64,000 nt of DNA from NCBI GenBank assembly GCA_041392855.1, contig JAWKLD010000003.1, positions 62,001 to 126,000 on the forward strand, written 5' to 3'. The notes below the pieces were generated by a model. The model made no database searches. It was not told the origin of the DNA and was given only the letters and a program-made list of their open reading frames with translations. Source of the stretch: Flavipsychrobacter sp. (GTDB lineage: Bacteria > Bacteroidota > Bacteroidia > Chitinophagales > Chitinophagaceae). Positions 24,053 to 32,466 of this stretch are shown here, piece by piece. The translations under genes were made by a program, and so were the position numbers. Position 1 is the stretch's first letter; each line of letters opens with the position of its first letter.

Positions 24053-26386
24053 ATGTCTAAACTAAAACTGCTCTTTCTACTACTACTTTTAGGAAGCAGC
24101 CTAGTCTCTCAAGCACAAAAAAATAATTTTACCGTAAGCGGTACGATCAAAGCACAATCCTCCGGCGAAACCCTAATAGGTGCCGTAGTAAAAATAAAAG
24201 ACCTTAAAGGTGCCGGTACGGTTACTAATGAGTATGGATTCTACTCCTTGACCGTGCCATCTGGCAGCTACGAGCTCGAGGTAAGCTACATTGGCTATGA
24301 GCTAAATACCATTGCCATTACTCTGGACAAAAACATTACCCAAGATGTAGACATGGTAGAGAAAGGCAAGCAGCTAAACGAAGTGGTTGTAAAAAGTGTA
24401 CGTGAAGATGCCAACGTATCGCGTACGGAAATGGGGGTAATGAAGCTGGATGTAAAAACTGCTAATAAGCTTCCTGTTATTATGGGAGAGCGCGACATCT
24501 TAAAAACCATGACATTAATGCCGGGTATCTCTTCAGCAGGCGATGGCAATAGTGGTTTCTATGTACGTGGTGGCGGACCTGACCAAAACTTGATACTACT
24601 AGATGAAGCTCCTGTATATAATGCCTCTCACCTTTTAGGTTTCTTCTCTACCTTCAACTCTGATGCGATAAAAGATGTAACAGTATATAAAGGCACTATA
24701 CCTGCAGAGTTTGGCGGTCGTTTATCATCGGTACTGGATATACAGATGAACGAGGGTAACAATAAAAAATACCATGTAAGCGGGGGTATAGGTCTTATCT
24801 CTTCAAAACTAAGTGTTGAAGGTCCTCTACAGAAAGGCAAAAGCTCTTTCTTGATATCAGGTCGTAGAACCTATGCAGACATGTTCTTAAAACTGTCGAA
24901 CAACGAGAACCTAAAAAACAGTAAACTTTACTTTTACGACCTTAATGCAAAGGTTAACTATAAGATCAATGATAAGAACAGAATATATCTTTCAGGGTAT
25001 TTTGGTAGGGACGTTTTAGGCTTCGATAATATCTTTGGGTTTGACTGGGGTAACTCTACAGCTACGCTTAGGTGGAACCATATTGTAAACAGCAAACTCT
25101 TCTCTAACACCTCTGCTATATTTAGCGACTATCGCTACAACATAGGCATTACTAATGCAGGCTTTAACTTCGACATCAAATCCAAAATACAAGACTGGAA
25201 CCTGAAACAAGAGTTTACCTACTATGCCAATACTAAGCATACTGTAAAGTTTGGTTTCAATACGATACACCACACTATTGAGCCGGGTAATATAGTAGCA
25301 AAAGGTGCAAATTCTCAAGTAAATAATACTAATGTAGAAGATCGTTTTGCTTGGGAAAATGCTGTGTTCGTAGCAGACGAATGGAAAGTAAATGAAAAGA
25401 TAAAACTTAACTATGGTTTACGCGCTACATCATTTACACTATTAGGAGCAGGCTCCTTCTATACCTACGACCAAGAAGGCAATGCTACCGACAGCGTGAA
25501 GTACCAAAGCGGGGAGTTTGCTAAAACCTATTTCAATCTGGAGCCTCGTGTTAGCATCAACTATATGCTAACCAAAGAGTCTTCTATTAAAGCAGGCTAT
25601 TCCAGAAGTGCGCAGTACTTGCACTTAATGTCTAACTCTACAACAGGCAACCCTACCGACCTTTGGATACCTAGTAGTGAAAATGTAAAACCTCAAGTAG
25701 CTGACCAATACACTTTGGGCTACTACAGAAACTTTAATGATAACAAATATGAGTTCTCTGCTGAGGTATACTACAAAGACATGCAAAACCAAATAGACTA
25801 TAAAAATGGTGCACAGCTGAATGTAAATACAAAGATCGAAAGCGAACTTCTATTTGGTGTAGGCAGGGCTTATGGTATTGAGCTATTCTTTAAGAAAAGA
25901 TATGGACGTTTCAACGGTTGGGTAGGCTATACGCTTTCTCGTACTGAACGTAAAATAAATGGTATCAACAATGGTGATTGGTATGTGTCTAGATACGACC
26001 GTACGCACGATGTATCTGCTGTAGCCATGTACGACCTTACTAAACGCTGGACCATATCTGCTATATGGGTATACAACACAGGTAATGCGGTGACCTACCC
26101 TGCCGGCAAGTATAACATTGACGGGCAAACCTATTTCTACTACACAGAAAGGAATGCTTCTCGCATGCCAGCTTACCATCGTCTAGATCTAGGAGCTACC
26201 TATACCAAGGTTACTAAAAAAGGACGTGAGAGCAGCTGGGCATTCTCTATATACAATGCCTATAACCGATTCAACCCATTCTCTATTGCATTTGAACAAA
26301 ATGCAAACAATCCACAACAAACTCAAGCTGTACAAACATCGTTGTTTGGCATAGTACCATCTATTACTTACAACTTTAAATTCTAA
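24053..26386 (+). CDS. TonB-dependent receptor with carboxypeptidase-regulatory-like N-terminal domain
   Basis: A 777-residue outer-membrane transporter taking up an unknown large substrate with energy from TonB. After the signal peptide (to about residue 21), residues 27-112 form a CarboxypepD_reg-like domain (FTVSGTIKAQSSGETLIGAVV). The plug domain follows (about 125-225; SRTEMGVMKLDVKTAN; FYVRGGGPDQNLILLDEAPVYN). The remainder is a 22-stranded barrel ending in SIFGIVPSITYNFKF-type terminal aromatic residues. The next gene, three bases away, encodes a DUF4249 lipoprotein, a usual partner of this receptor type. It is not a SusCD pair, so polysaccharide uptake is not implied. Confidence 0.9.
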   Translation: MSKLKLLFLLLLLGSSLVSQAQKNNFTVSGTIKAQSSGETLIGAVVKIKDLKGAGTVTNEYGFYSLTVPSGSYELEVSYIGYELNTIAITLDKNITQDVDMVEKGKQLNEVVVKSVREDANVSRTEMGVMKLDVKTANKLPVIMGERDILKTMTLMPGISSAGDGNSGFYVRGGGPDQNLILLDEAPVYNASHLLGFFSTFNSDAIKDVTVYKGTIPAEFGGRLSSVLDIQMNEGNNKKYHVSGGIGLISSKLSVEGPLQKGKSSFLISGRRTYADMFLKLSNNENLKNSKLYFYDLNAKVNYKINDKNRIYLSGYFGRDVLGFDNIFGFDWGNSTATLRWNHIVNSKLFSNTSAIFSDYRYNIGITNAGFNFDIKSKIQDWNLKQEFTYYANTKHTVKFGFNTIHHTIEPGNIVAKGANSQVNNTNVEDRFAWENAVFVADEWKVNEKIKLNYGLRATSFTLLGAGSFYTYDQEGNATDSVKYQSGEFAKTYFNLEPRVSINYMLTKESSIKAGYSRSAQYLHLMSNSTTGNPTDLWIPSSENVKPQVADQYTLGYYRNFNDNKYEFSAEVYYKDMQNQIDYKNGAQLNVNTKIESELLFGVGRAYGIELFFKKRYGRFNGWVGYTLSRTERKINGINNGDWYVSRYDRTHDVSAVAMYDLTKRWTISAIWVYNTGNAVTYPAGKYNIDGQTYFYYTERNASRMPAYHRLDLGATYTKVTKKGRESSWAFSIYNAYNRFNPFSIAFEQNANNPQQTQAVQTSLFGIVPSITYNFKF

Positions 26387-26389
26387 ACA

Positions 26390-27211
26390 ATGAAAAGGAT
26401 ATTATATATAGCACTTACAGCCATAGCAGGCATATCTATCTCATCTTGCACAAAGGTGATAGACGTAAATCTTAATAATACAAAACCCGTAATAGTAATA
26501 GAGGGAGAGATAACTGATACTACTGGCCCTTACAAGGTTAAGATCACCAAGACTATTGACATAGACAAGAACAACAACTTCCCTGGCGTATCAGGCGCAG
26601 TAGTTACTATTGCCGATGATGCTGGCAATTCAGAAACCTTAGTAGACATGGGTAGTGGTGGCATCTACGAAACGAGAACCCTACAAGGCACTCCAGGCAG
26701 AACTTATACATTAACAGTAGTAGTAGAAGGCACAACCTATAAAGCTACCAGTACCATGCCTGCAAAAGTTGCTTACGATTCTCTTGGCTATAAGGAAGTC
26801 AACACTCCTGATGGTAAAGAGCCATACCCTACTGTGTACTACAGAGACCCTGAAACCAAAGGCAACTACTACAGAGCTAAGCAATATGTAAATGGAGTCT
26901 TTGATGGAGAGATATTTGTAGAGTCAGACGAGTTTATTGACGGTAAGAATAGAGCCGCTATTCTCTTTAATGGCCCTAGAGATGATGAAGATAAAATAAT
27001 CAATATAGTTGGAGAGGTTACTGTAGAGATGCAATGCATAGACAAAAAGAACTTCGAATATTTAGAACAGCTGGTAGAAGCAAGTGGCAATCCTCAATCT
27101 GCTACACCAGCCAACCCTGTTACTAATATTTCGAATGGCGCCTTAGGGTATTTTAGTGCACATACCAGTAGTTTCAAAAAACTACCAGCACTAACACTAC
27201 TGCAGCTATAA
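26390..27211 (+). CDS. DUF4249 lipoprotein, partner of the TonB receptor
   Basis: A 273-residue lipoprotein with signal MKRILYIALTAIAGISISSC (Cys20). The DUF4249 pattern is visible: TKVIDVNLNNTKPVIVIEGEITD, GPYKVKITKTIDID, PGVSGAVVTIADDAGN, and a YTLTVVVEGTTYKATSTMP strand pair. Such proteins accompany TonB receptors with a CarboxypepD_reg domain and are thought to be surface substrate-capture subunits. The ATG follows the receptor stop by three bases. A terminator at 27241-27268 ends the unit. Confidence 0.88.
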   Translation: MKRILYIALTAIAGISISSCTKVIDVNLNNTKPVIVIEGEITDTTGPYKVKITKTIDIDKNNNFPGVSGAVVTIADDAGNSETLVDMGSGGIYETRTLQGTPGRTYTLTVVVEGTTYKATSTMPAKVAYDSLGYKEVNTPDGKEPYPTVYYRDPETKGNYYRAKQYVNGVFDGEIFVESDEFIDGKNRAAILFNGPRDDEDKIINIVGEVTVEMQCIDKKNFEYLEQLVEASGNPQSATPANPVTNISNGALGYFSAHTSSFKKLPALTLLQL

Positions 27212-27240
27212 GAAGCTACCATAGACAGAGCAACCATAAT

Positions 27241-27268
27241 AAAGCCCCGCAATTTGGCGGGGTTTTAT
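27241..27268. terminator. bidirectional terminator between convergent genes
   Basis: Stem CCCCGC/GCGGGG with flanking A's and T's and a short AATTTG loop. It serves the DUF4249 gene on the plus strand and probably the gene ending at 27280 on the minus strand. Confidence 0.8.
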
Positions 27269-27279
27269 CGTAAGAGCAT

Positions 27280-27600
27280 CTATTCCGGCTTATGTTGCCC
27301 CCTTCTATCTCCCATCTTCATGCGTCTCTGCTCCAACGCTTCTTTTTGTTCTGTTGTCAATATCTTTTTAAACCCTTCATGATAGGCTTTTCTATCATAA
27401 TCGTCTCCTGAGAACTCTTGATTCAATGTTTTTAACTGGGCCTTTTGCTCATCGGTAAAATTCATTCGCTTAGCTACTTGTTCGGTCATTTGTTTAGGGT
27501 CGCGATGGCGAGGTCCTTTATCGCCTCTCTGTTGAGCCATAGCTGGGGTTGCTAATAATAGTCCGCACACACCTGCTAAAATTGCCATTTTCTTATACAT
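27280..27600 (-). CDS. small periplasmic Spy/CpxP-like protein
   Basis: A 106-residue exported protein. The ATG at 27598-27600 gives MYKKMAILAGVCGLLLATPAMA-Q, a clean signal peptide. Earlier in-frame starts (ATG at 27621, GTG at 27639) only lengthen it. The mature protein is very charged and helical with the repeated MTEQVAKRMNFTDEQKAQLKTLN and GFKKILTTEQKEALEQRRMK halves, the LTxxQ-type motif of Spy/CpxP chaperones and DUF4890-like proteins. A periplasmic chaperone or stress-response role is inferred. Confidence 0.7.
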   Translation of the reverse strand: MYKKMAILAGVCGLLLATPAMAQQRGDKGPRHRDPKQMTEQVAKRMNFTDEQKAQLKTLNQEFSGDDYDRKAYHEGFKKILTTEQKEALEQRRMKMGDRRGQHKPE

Positions 27601-27751
27601 GGTTATCTGTTTTATTATCATGAGTAATATTACTCTCACTATAAGACAAGCTCCATGCCAGAAGGTTTAACCGTAGATTCATTTTAACGTTGCATTCACT
27701 ATATATTTCGCATTTTTATACTTATCGTATCTTAGAGACAAATAGGTAAAC

Positions 27752-29287
27752 ATGATAAAGATAAAAAAGCCACTTCTAGTTGCTGTAATTGCATCTTTAA
27801 TAACTAGTAATACAACACAGGCGCAAGAGTTTGTATTGGATAGCATCGCAGCTAATACAACACCATTGCTCATACCAGGATCGGGCATGAGCCAAATGAC
27901 TTATGCGCTATATAAAAAAACAGGGCATAAGGATAAAATTACTCTTGCTATGCTGGATCCTATGCTGGCTCCAATGATGACACAAGAGTTAGACACCAAA
28001 GGCCTTGGAGATGTACTGGCCTTTGCCGGTAATGACCAAGCCTCACTATTTCTTTTTTACGACAATAGTAAGAAGAAAGCCACATTAGCCACATTTGGAC
28101 CTGATGGCAATATCATTACAGAAAAAGCATATAAAGGGATAACAATAGGAGACGATGTGACTCTTTACCGTGCACTTAGCCCTGAAGGTTTTGTTTTGGT
28201 ATCACAAACCAGTAAAAAGGCAGGATTTAAAGTAGAGGGTATTGACAGTAAGTTAGATATCAAATGGACGTATAACGGCAAGCAGAAGATGGTAGCGGTT
28301 GACCAAAGTATGGATATTCTTAATATTACTGCTGTTAGCCAAAGTGCGCAAGGAAATGAGACCTATAGTATTATCTCTATACAAACAGAAACCGGAGATG
28401 CTGCTGCAGAAAATGTTCTGAAACATGAAGAACAATTGCTTTATCCAACATTCACTTCTAACAAAGAAGGGATGGGCTTTACCGGAGGTTTATTTTTCAA
28501 AGATGGTAACCCTAATAACAAAACACCTGATGGTATTTTTATAGCACAAGTATCTCCTGATGGCGAGATGGCTGAATTTGCGACTGTCCCCTATAGTCTT
28601 ATAATTGAAGACATAAAAGACGAACAGGTTAGTGAGCAGTTAGCCAGCGGAAAATACAAGCTGATGCCAGTAGCTACAACACGCAAAATGGATGGTTCTG
28701 GCTCAATATTGGTATGCGAATTGTTTAGCAGAAAAAAAACAGCTGATGGTAATACGAGATTTGAGGTCATGGACATGGTAAGTATCAATTTTAATATTGA
28801 ACAGAAGTACGAAAGCTTATCAGTAATAAAGAAAGAGAAGAAAAGTGCAACGGTAAAAGGAGAACTTGCAAAAGCAAACCACGACTGGAGTGTTGCTACT
28901 TGGCTACTACAAAAAGGCTTTTTCGATTTCAAGCTCTTACAAGACTTTGGCGGCCGACAAGCTTTGGGATATACGACCGTAAACAACGGAGAACAAAGCC
29001 TCTGCTTCAACAACCTAAGTGCTGCTAAATCAGATTGTGTTCCTTATGGTACTCGTATATTATCAGGATCTAATACACAAACAACATATACTAGTGGGCA
29101 AAATGCACTAGCAAACTCGGGCATATTATCTACATCTATGGAAGCTGTTGTAGTATTTGAAAACAATGGAAAACAAGTGCTACTGTACACACTCCCTTTA
29201 ATAGCAGGAGAGCCTAATATAACCGAGCCAATGCATCACGGTGAAGAGCCTCATCATGAAGAAGAGCCACCCGTTGAAGAGAACTAA
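27752..29287 (+). CDS. hypothetical exported protein with acidic/histidine tail
   Basis: A 511-residue exported protein with signal MIKIKKPLLVAVIASLITSNTTQAQ. No family recognised. The mature part has many amphipathic strands and regularly spaced short motifs (ATLATFGPDGNIITEKAYKG; VLVSQTSKKAGFKVEGIDS), compatible with a beta-propeller of poor repeats. The C-terminus, residues 493-511, is an acidic His-rich tail (MHHGEEPHHEEEPPVEEN) that could bind metal ions. No T9SS sorting domain. A strong terminator follows, so the gene is monocistronic. Confidence 0.62.
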   Translation: MIKIKKPLLVAVIASLITSNTTQAQEFVLDSIAANTTPLLIPGSGMSQMTYALYKKTGHKDKITLAMLDPMLAPMMTQELDTKGLGDVLAFAGNDQASLFLFYDNSKKKATLATFGPDGNIITEKAYKGITIGDDVTLYRALSPEGFVLVSQTSKKAGFKVEGIDSKLDIKWTYNGKQKMVAVDQSMDILNITAVSQSAQGNETYSIISIQTETGDAAAENVLKHEEQLLYPTFTSNKEGMGFTGGLFFKDGNPNNKTPDGIFIAQVSPDGEMAEFATVPYSLIIEDIKDEQVSEQLASGKYKLMPVATTRKMDGSGSILVCELFSRKKTADGNTRFEVMDMVSINFNIEQKYESLSVIKKEKKSATVKGELAKANHDWSVATWLLQKGFFDFKLLQDFGGRQALGYTTVNNGEQSLCFNNLSAAKSDCVPYGTRILSGSNTQTTYTSGQNALANSGILSTSMEAVVVFENNGKQVLLYTLPLIAGEPNITEPMHHGEEPHHEEEPPVEEN

Positions 29288-29315
29288 GTAACTAAATGAT
29301 AAACTTAACGTAAAC

Positions 29316-29345
29316 AAAAAGCCACCTGAAAAGGTGGCTTTTTGT
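29316..29345 (+). terminator. terminator after the 511-residue protein gene
   Basis: AAAAAGCCACC/GGTGGCTTTTT, a perfect 11-bp stem with a six-base loop and a following T-rich run. Confidence 0.85.
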
Positions 29346-29365
29346 TATATACAATTAGGTATAAA

Positions 29366-29484
29366 AAGAGACACCACCCGTATTGGGTGGCATCTTATCA
29401 AACAAAACAAACAAACGATTTATAATAATCCACTAAGGGAAATATTGATCTAAAACTTAACGTAAATTATACTTGCTTTTACGT
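29366..29484 (-). ncRNA. candidate small RNA
   Basis: A self-contained minus-strand unit in a gene-free stretch. An exact -7 element TATCTTTG lies at 29496-29489, and a 6-bp GC-rich stem (CCACCC/GGGTGG, 29374-29390) followed by TGTCTCTTTTT ends it at about 29366. The 5' part can fold through ACGTAAA/TTTACGT (29460-29484). There is no convincing reading frame, the longest ATG frame being 12 codons. Predicted RNA is about 115 bases. The terminator stem and the promoter are both visible; expression is inferred. Confidence 0.38.
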
Positions 29485-29488
29485 CACA

Positions 29489-29496
29489 CAAAGATA
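29489..29496 (-). promoter_or_regulatory. -7 element for the candidate small RNA
   Basis: TATCTTTG on the minus strand matches the consensus exactly. A TTTC sits 19 bases upstream, the position of the -33 TTTG-like element. The nearest minus-strand gene further downstream (27280) is beyond a plus-strand gene, so this promoter has no other evident target. Confidence 0.45.
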
Positions 29497-29628
29497 TCAC
29501 AAAAACATTTTTGTAGAAAGGGTATTATAACCCTAGCAGCTTTATGGGGCTGCGAACTATTAAAATCGACAATAAAAAAGAGACTAAAACACTGAATATC
29601 AACATATTAAGAAGAAACCAGCACATTT

Positions 29629-29645
29629 GTTAATGACTAGTTAAC
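29629..29645. promoter_or_regulatory. GTTAAY-N5-GTTAAY paired box
   Basis: GTTAAT-GACTA-GTTAAC, two boxes 11 bp apart. The context CATTTGTTAAY-N2-CT-N-GTTAACG is nearly the same as at 44396-44417. It lies about 135 bases upstream of the candidate small RNA promoter and 43 bases beyond the end of the gene at 29688. The target is unclear. Confidence 0.4.
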
Positions 29646-29687
29646 GGCTAAGAAATCTATTTAATGTATATACAATTATTCTTATAG

Positions 29688-30191
29688 CTACTTTATAAAA
29701 ATAATCTCCCAATAACCTGGTTGATTTTCATCAGGCATAAATACAAACTGTTGGTCCTTGCCTTTGTAGGTAATAGTTGTTCCATTTGCACTATAGGCTA
29801 TAGCCTCATCTTGCCTGATACTTGTTTTAAATATATAATTATAAATACTAGTCATTACAGGCCTATCTCCTTTTATATGAGCATAAGTCACTATCCTGCG
29901 CACAGGTGTAGTATCGTCCTGGGCTATTTCTCTATGCTTATACATTATCTTTAATGTTTCATAAGATGCCGACTTGTATACATAACTTATCCTTCCTCTT
30001 CGCTGACTATCGACAAATATTAGTTGATAGTCTTTTTGTTCAGCAATTATATCCTTGATCATTTGTTTAATAACTACTTCAGTAGTATCCGTAGGTAAGA
30101 CTTTAGGCACAATACCATACCCTTCATCTTCCTGACCACGAACATTGGTAACACCTACCATTAATAAGAAAGCTATTAGTAAATACTTCAT
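29688..30191 (-). CDS. hypothetical exported protein
   Basis: A 167-residue exported protein (signal MKYLLIAFLLMVGVTNVRG). The mature domain begins with an acidic stretch and has alternating strand segments (YQLIFVDSQRRGRISYVYKSA; PVMTSIYNYIFKTSI; TTITYKGKDQQFVFMPDE). No family recognised and no neighbour suggests a function. The 190 bases upstream carry no gene. Confidence 0.55.
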   Translation of the reverse strand: MKYLLIAFLLMVGVTNVRGQEDEGYGIVPKVLPTDTTEVVIKQMIKDIIAEQKDYQLIFVDSQRRGRISYVYKSASYETLKIMYKHREIAQDDTTPVRRIVTYAHIKGDRPVMTSIYNYIFKTSIRQDEAIAYSANGTTITYKGKDQQFVFMPDENQPGYWEIIFIK

Positions 30192-30328
30192 TCTGTGATA
30201 CTATTGTATTATTGCTAATATAAAAAAACAGATGCTATTTTCCCCATATATAGAAAAGACCATGCCAAACATAACACATTCATTCTCTTTATAAGGCTAT
30301 TAGCACACCTATACTCTTTATATAAATG

Positions 30329-30360
30329 CAAAAGCACTTTGCTGGTGCAAAGCGCTTTAA
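30329..30360 (-). terminator. terminator after the 462-residue T9SS protein gene
   Basis: AAAGCGCTTTGC/GCAAAGTGCTTT, a 12-bp stem with one mismatch and a four-base loop, followed on the minus strand by TTGCATTTATAT. Confidence 0.65.
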
Positions 30361-30384
30361 ATATTTAATTAGTTATGTTAACTG

Positions 30385-31773
30385 TTAATGTGCTACAACC
30401 ACTCTTTCAGTAAGCTGAATGTTAGAGTTACTTAACTTAACAAAATAATTTCCGGAAGGTAATGATGCTACAGAAATAGACGTAGTGTAATCAATAGTAG
30501 CATCTACATGTCTATTGAGTAAGACTTTTCCTGTCATGTCCACTAATGCAAGATCAAAAGCTTGTGGTTTGTCCCATTTTACAGCTACATTAACTTGGCT
30601 GCCTGCAGGAGTAGGATAAGTACTTATATTACTACTTAGAGAAATATTATTAATAGATGTTGGATTATAGTATTCATACAAAAAGCGAACTTGCTCATCA
30701 CCTGTAGTGCTGATAAAGCTATTGCTAGTCGCATCCCATGTTTTACTAGTCATTACAGTAGGCTGATTGTTAGCATTGTAAGCCCATATCTCTGTACGCA
30801 CATTTATAAACATATTCTGGCTGTTACTGTAGCGCTGCATTTTCTTTTCAACCAATATATCATTCCTTGCAGCATCATAGTAAAAATAGTTCCTTGTTGA
30901 TTTTAACCAACCAGTACCATTCCAAGTATACATTACCTCTTCTTCTACATTAGGAGTTCCCGTATTATTATATTCCCATTTATTGGTGTTCACCCAATAT
31001 TTAGAGATATCATCCCATTTTTCCAAGACATAGGTCGAAACATCTCCATTAGTACCATAAGTGTAGGTTTTACGCTCACTATAGGTCAACTTCCCGTTCT
31101 TTACCTCTTTATCTATTGTCTGCGTTATCTTATTATTGGTGCCGTATACAAACTCTATTTCATAGAGTTTGGAGTGCATTTTGGTAATATTATTATTGCT
31201 ATTGTATACCAAGCTAGAGCTAACACTATTGGCCCAAATAGTGCCAAACCATACTTGAGATACTGACGACGTCATTTTGCCATCGGCAGAGTAGCCGTAT
31301 AAATATCTTGCCGAATCGGTATAGTTACTTAAATGATTTTTCCATACACTATAAGTAAGGTTAGTAATACGGTCATTATTATCAAATAGCTGAGTACGTT
31401 TTAGTTTATTTACAAAAGTCTTTGTAGCTGCATTGTATTCATATGTATTACTCTCGTCAAACAATATATTTCTGTCATCGTTAGGAGCTTCTGCCGTTAC
31501 ATCTCCTCCTCTGCCATATCCGTACTTATAAGTTATTGAGTCTAGCGTTACAAACTCGCTATTATTATGCTTAGCATATACCTTACCTATTAATCTGAAG
31601 TGCGATGCTGTAGTTGCTTGACTACCACTGGTAACAGTACTATTAAAATGAGGGAAAGTGCCTTCTATATCAACACCAGCAACGATACTAGCCTCCGGCA
31701 GAAAGAGCTCTTGTGCATGTACTACTCCTCCCAGAAGCATTATTGTTGATGCGATGAATAATAGTTTTTTCAT
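30385..31773 (-). CDS. secreted T9SS cargo protein with YD-like repeats
   Basis: A 462-residue exported protein (signal MKKLLFIASTIMLLGGVVHAQ). Residues 60-360 hold a series of beta-repeat units of the form Y-x-Y-x-x-N/D-G-x-x-T/S-x (YKYGYGRGGDVTAEAP; KTYTYGTNGDVSTYVLEKWDD; KWEYNNTGTPNVEEEVMYTWNG), resembling degenerate YD/RHS-like repeats. The last ~85 residues are a T9SS type A sorting domain (STYPTPAGSQVNVAV; LVDMTGKVLLNR; LPSGNYFVKLS; ERVVVAH). Predicted to be exported across the outer membrane and attached or released. Function of the repeats is unknown. Confidence 0.75.
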   Translation of the reverse strand: MKKLLFIASTIMLLGGVVHAQELFLPEASIVAGVDIEGTFPHFNSTVTSGSQATTASHFRLIGKVYAKHNNSEFVTLDSITYKYGYGRGGDVTAEAPNDDRNILFDESNTYEYNAATKTFVNKLKRTQLFDNNDRITNLTYSVWKNHLSNYTDSARYLYGYSADGKMTSSVSQVWFGTIWANSVSSSLVYNSNNNITKMHSKLYEIEFVYGTNNKITQTIDKEVKNGKLTYSERKTYTYGTNGDVSTYVLEKWDDISKYWVNTNKWEYNNTGTPNVEEEVMYTWNGTGWLKSTRNYFYYDAARNDILVEKKMQRYSNSQNMFINVRTEIWAYNANNQPTVMTSKTWDATSNSFISTTGDEQVRFLYEYYNPTSINNISLSSNISTYPTPAGSQVNVAVKWDKPQAFDLALVDMTGKVLLNRHVDATIDYTTSISVASLPSGNYFVKLSNSNIQLTERVVVAH

Positions 31774-31994
31774 AATATTAACCAGATTAATAGAGCAACA
31801 TTAGCAACCGTTGTCTATATCGCTTAACATAAATCTAACATATTTTTTTACAATATGACAAATTACTTGTTTCCTGTGACAATTAAATGACACATATATT
31901 ACAAAAGACGGTAGAAATATGACAAATGTTGGGCGGAATAGTTGTATAAATCCTTTAGTAGTCATTGACATTCAAATAATTCTGACACAACGCT
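31774..31994. other. intergenic region with six TGACA repeats
   Basis: No gene. TGACA occurs on the plus strand at 31856, 31877, 31888, 31920, 31966 and 31983. The first four intervals (21, 11, 32) are close to multiples of a helical turn. It may be a control region for the divergent T9SS gene or for the small gene at 32197. Confidence 0.3.
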
Positions 31995-32055
31995 GTTAAT
32001 TCCCGGTTAATTGTTTACAAACTTGGTGTTAACCAATTCTAAACACAGCGTTAAG
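31995..32055 (+). promoter_or_regulatory. four phased GTTAAY boxes
   Basis: GTTAAT at 31995, GTTAAT at 32006, GTTAAC at 32028 and GTTAAG at 32050: intervals of 11, 22 and 22 bp. The last box ends 13 bases before a -33 TTTG (32068). The 11 and 22 intervals recur exactly at 44400-44438. The arrangement is that of a multi-subunit activator site on one face of the helix. Confidence 0.55.
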
Positions 32056-32067
32056 CAAACATCATTC

Positions 32068-32100
32068 TTTGGAGCTAGGCTTGTTCTTGTTGCATCTTTG
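32068..32100 (+). promoter_or_regulatory. -33/-7 promoter of the 44-codon gene
   Basis: TTTG at 32068-32071, a 21-base spacer and CATCTTTG at 32093-32100. The same TTGCATCTTTG string drives the 65-codon gene at 44571. The leader up to the ATG is about 92 bases and rich in A and C. Confidence 0.55.
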
Positions 32101-32196
32101 TGTCAACAAAACAAACAACAACGTCTCGGGCGTTTCAAAACAAAGAATAACACACACAAGCACAAAACAAAAACACACACAGTAAAAAACACAGTC

Positions 32197-32331
32197 ATGC
32201 AAAACACGATCACTCTTCAACAACAAGCAACTTTACACATCGGAAAAGCTATAGCAAAAAAAGATGCACTTAAAAAGAATGCACTCTTTGTTGCTATCAT
32301 TACTTGTATTGTTTTAGCAGTTAACCTTTAA
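32197..32331 (+). CDS. 44-residue single-helix membrane peptide
   Basis: Reads MQNTITLQQQATLHIGKAIA then KKDALKKNALFVAIITCIVL and AVNL. The N-terminal half is an amphipathic, polar helix; residues 28-42 are a single membrane helix. No known family. Support for it being real: a full promoter with phased upstream boxes, a long A/C-rich leader of the kind used for efficient translation in Bacteroidota, a terminator at 32437, and a parallel arrangement at 44571. A longer frame extends upstream to 32011, but it lies within the promoter and is rejected. Confidence 0.55.
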   Translation: MQNTITLQQQATLHIGKAIAKKDALKKNALFVAIITCIVLAVNL

Positions 32332-32436
32332 GTTTTTTACTAAATGTCTGTATGCTACAGATAATGGTGTAGTAGAATGTGAACAGCAGCTACATGGCAT
32401 AACAACTAGTTCTCTCTTATCCTCTATATGTAACAG

Positions 32437-32466
32437 AAGCCTCCAGTCTTGGGGGCTTATTTGTTT
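32437..32466 (+). terminator. terminator after the 44-codon gene
   Basis: AAGCCTCCA/TGGGGGCTT stem (one G-T pair), four-base loop, then ATTTGTTTT. Confidence 0.75.

Noticed and set aside
27679..27888. Minus-strand open frame of 69 codons
   Set aside because: Antisense to the 5' end of the exported protein gene at 27752, which has a clear signal peptide.
30377..30389. GTTAAC and GTTAAT next to each other
   Set aside because: The interval is 7 bp rather than 11, and the sequence includes the stop codon of the T9SS protein gene, so it is probably coincidence.
32011..32196. N-terminal extension of the 44-codon small gene
   Set aside because: The extension covers the phased boxes and the promoter, and its composition (poly Lys/Thr/His from the A/C-rich leader) is not protein-like.
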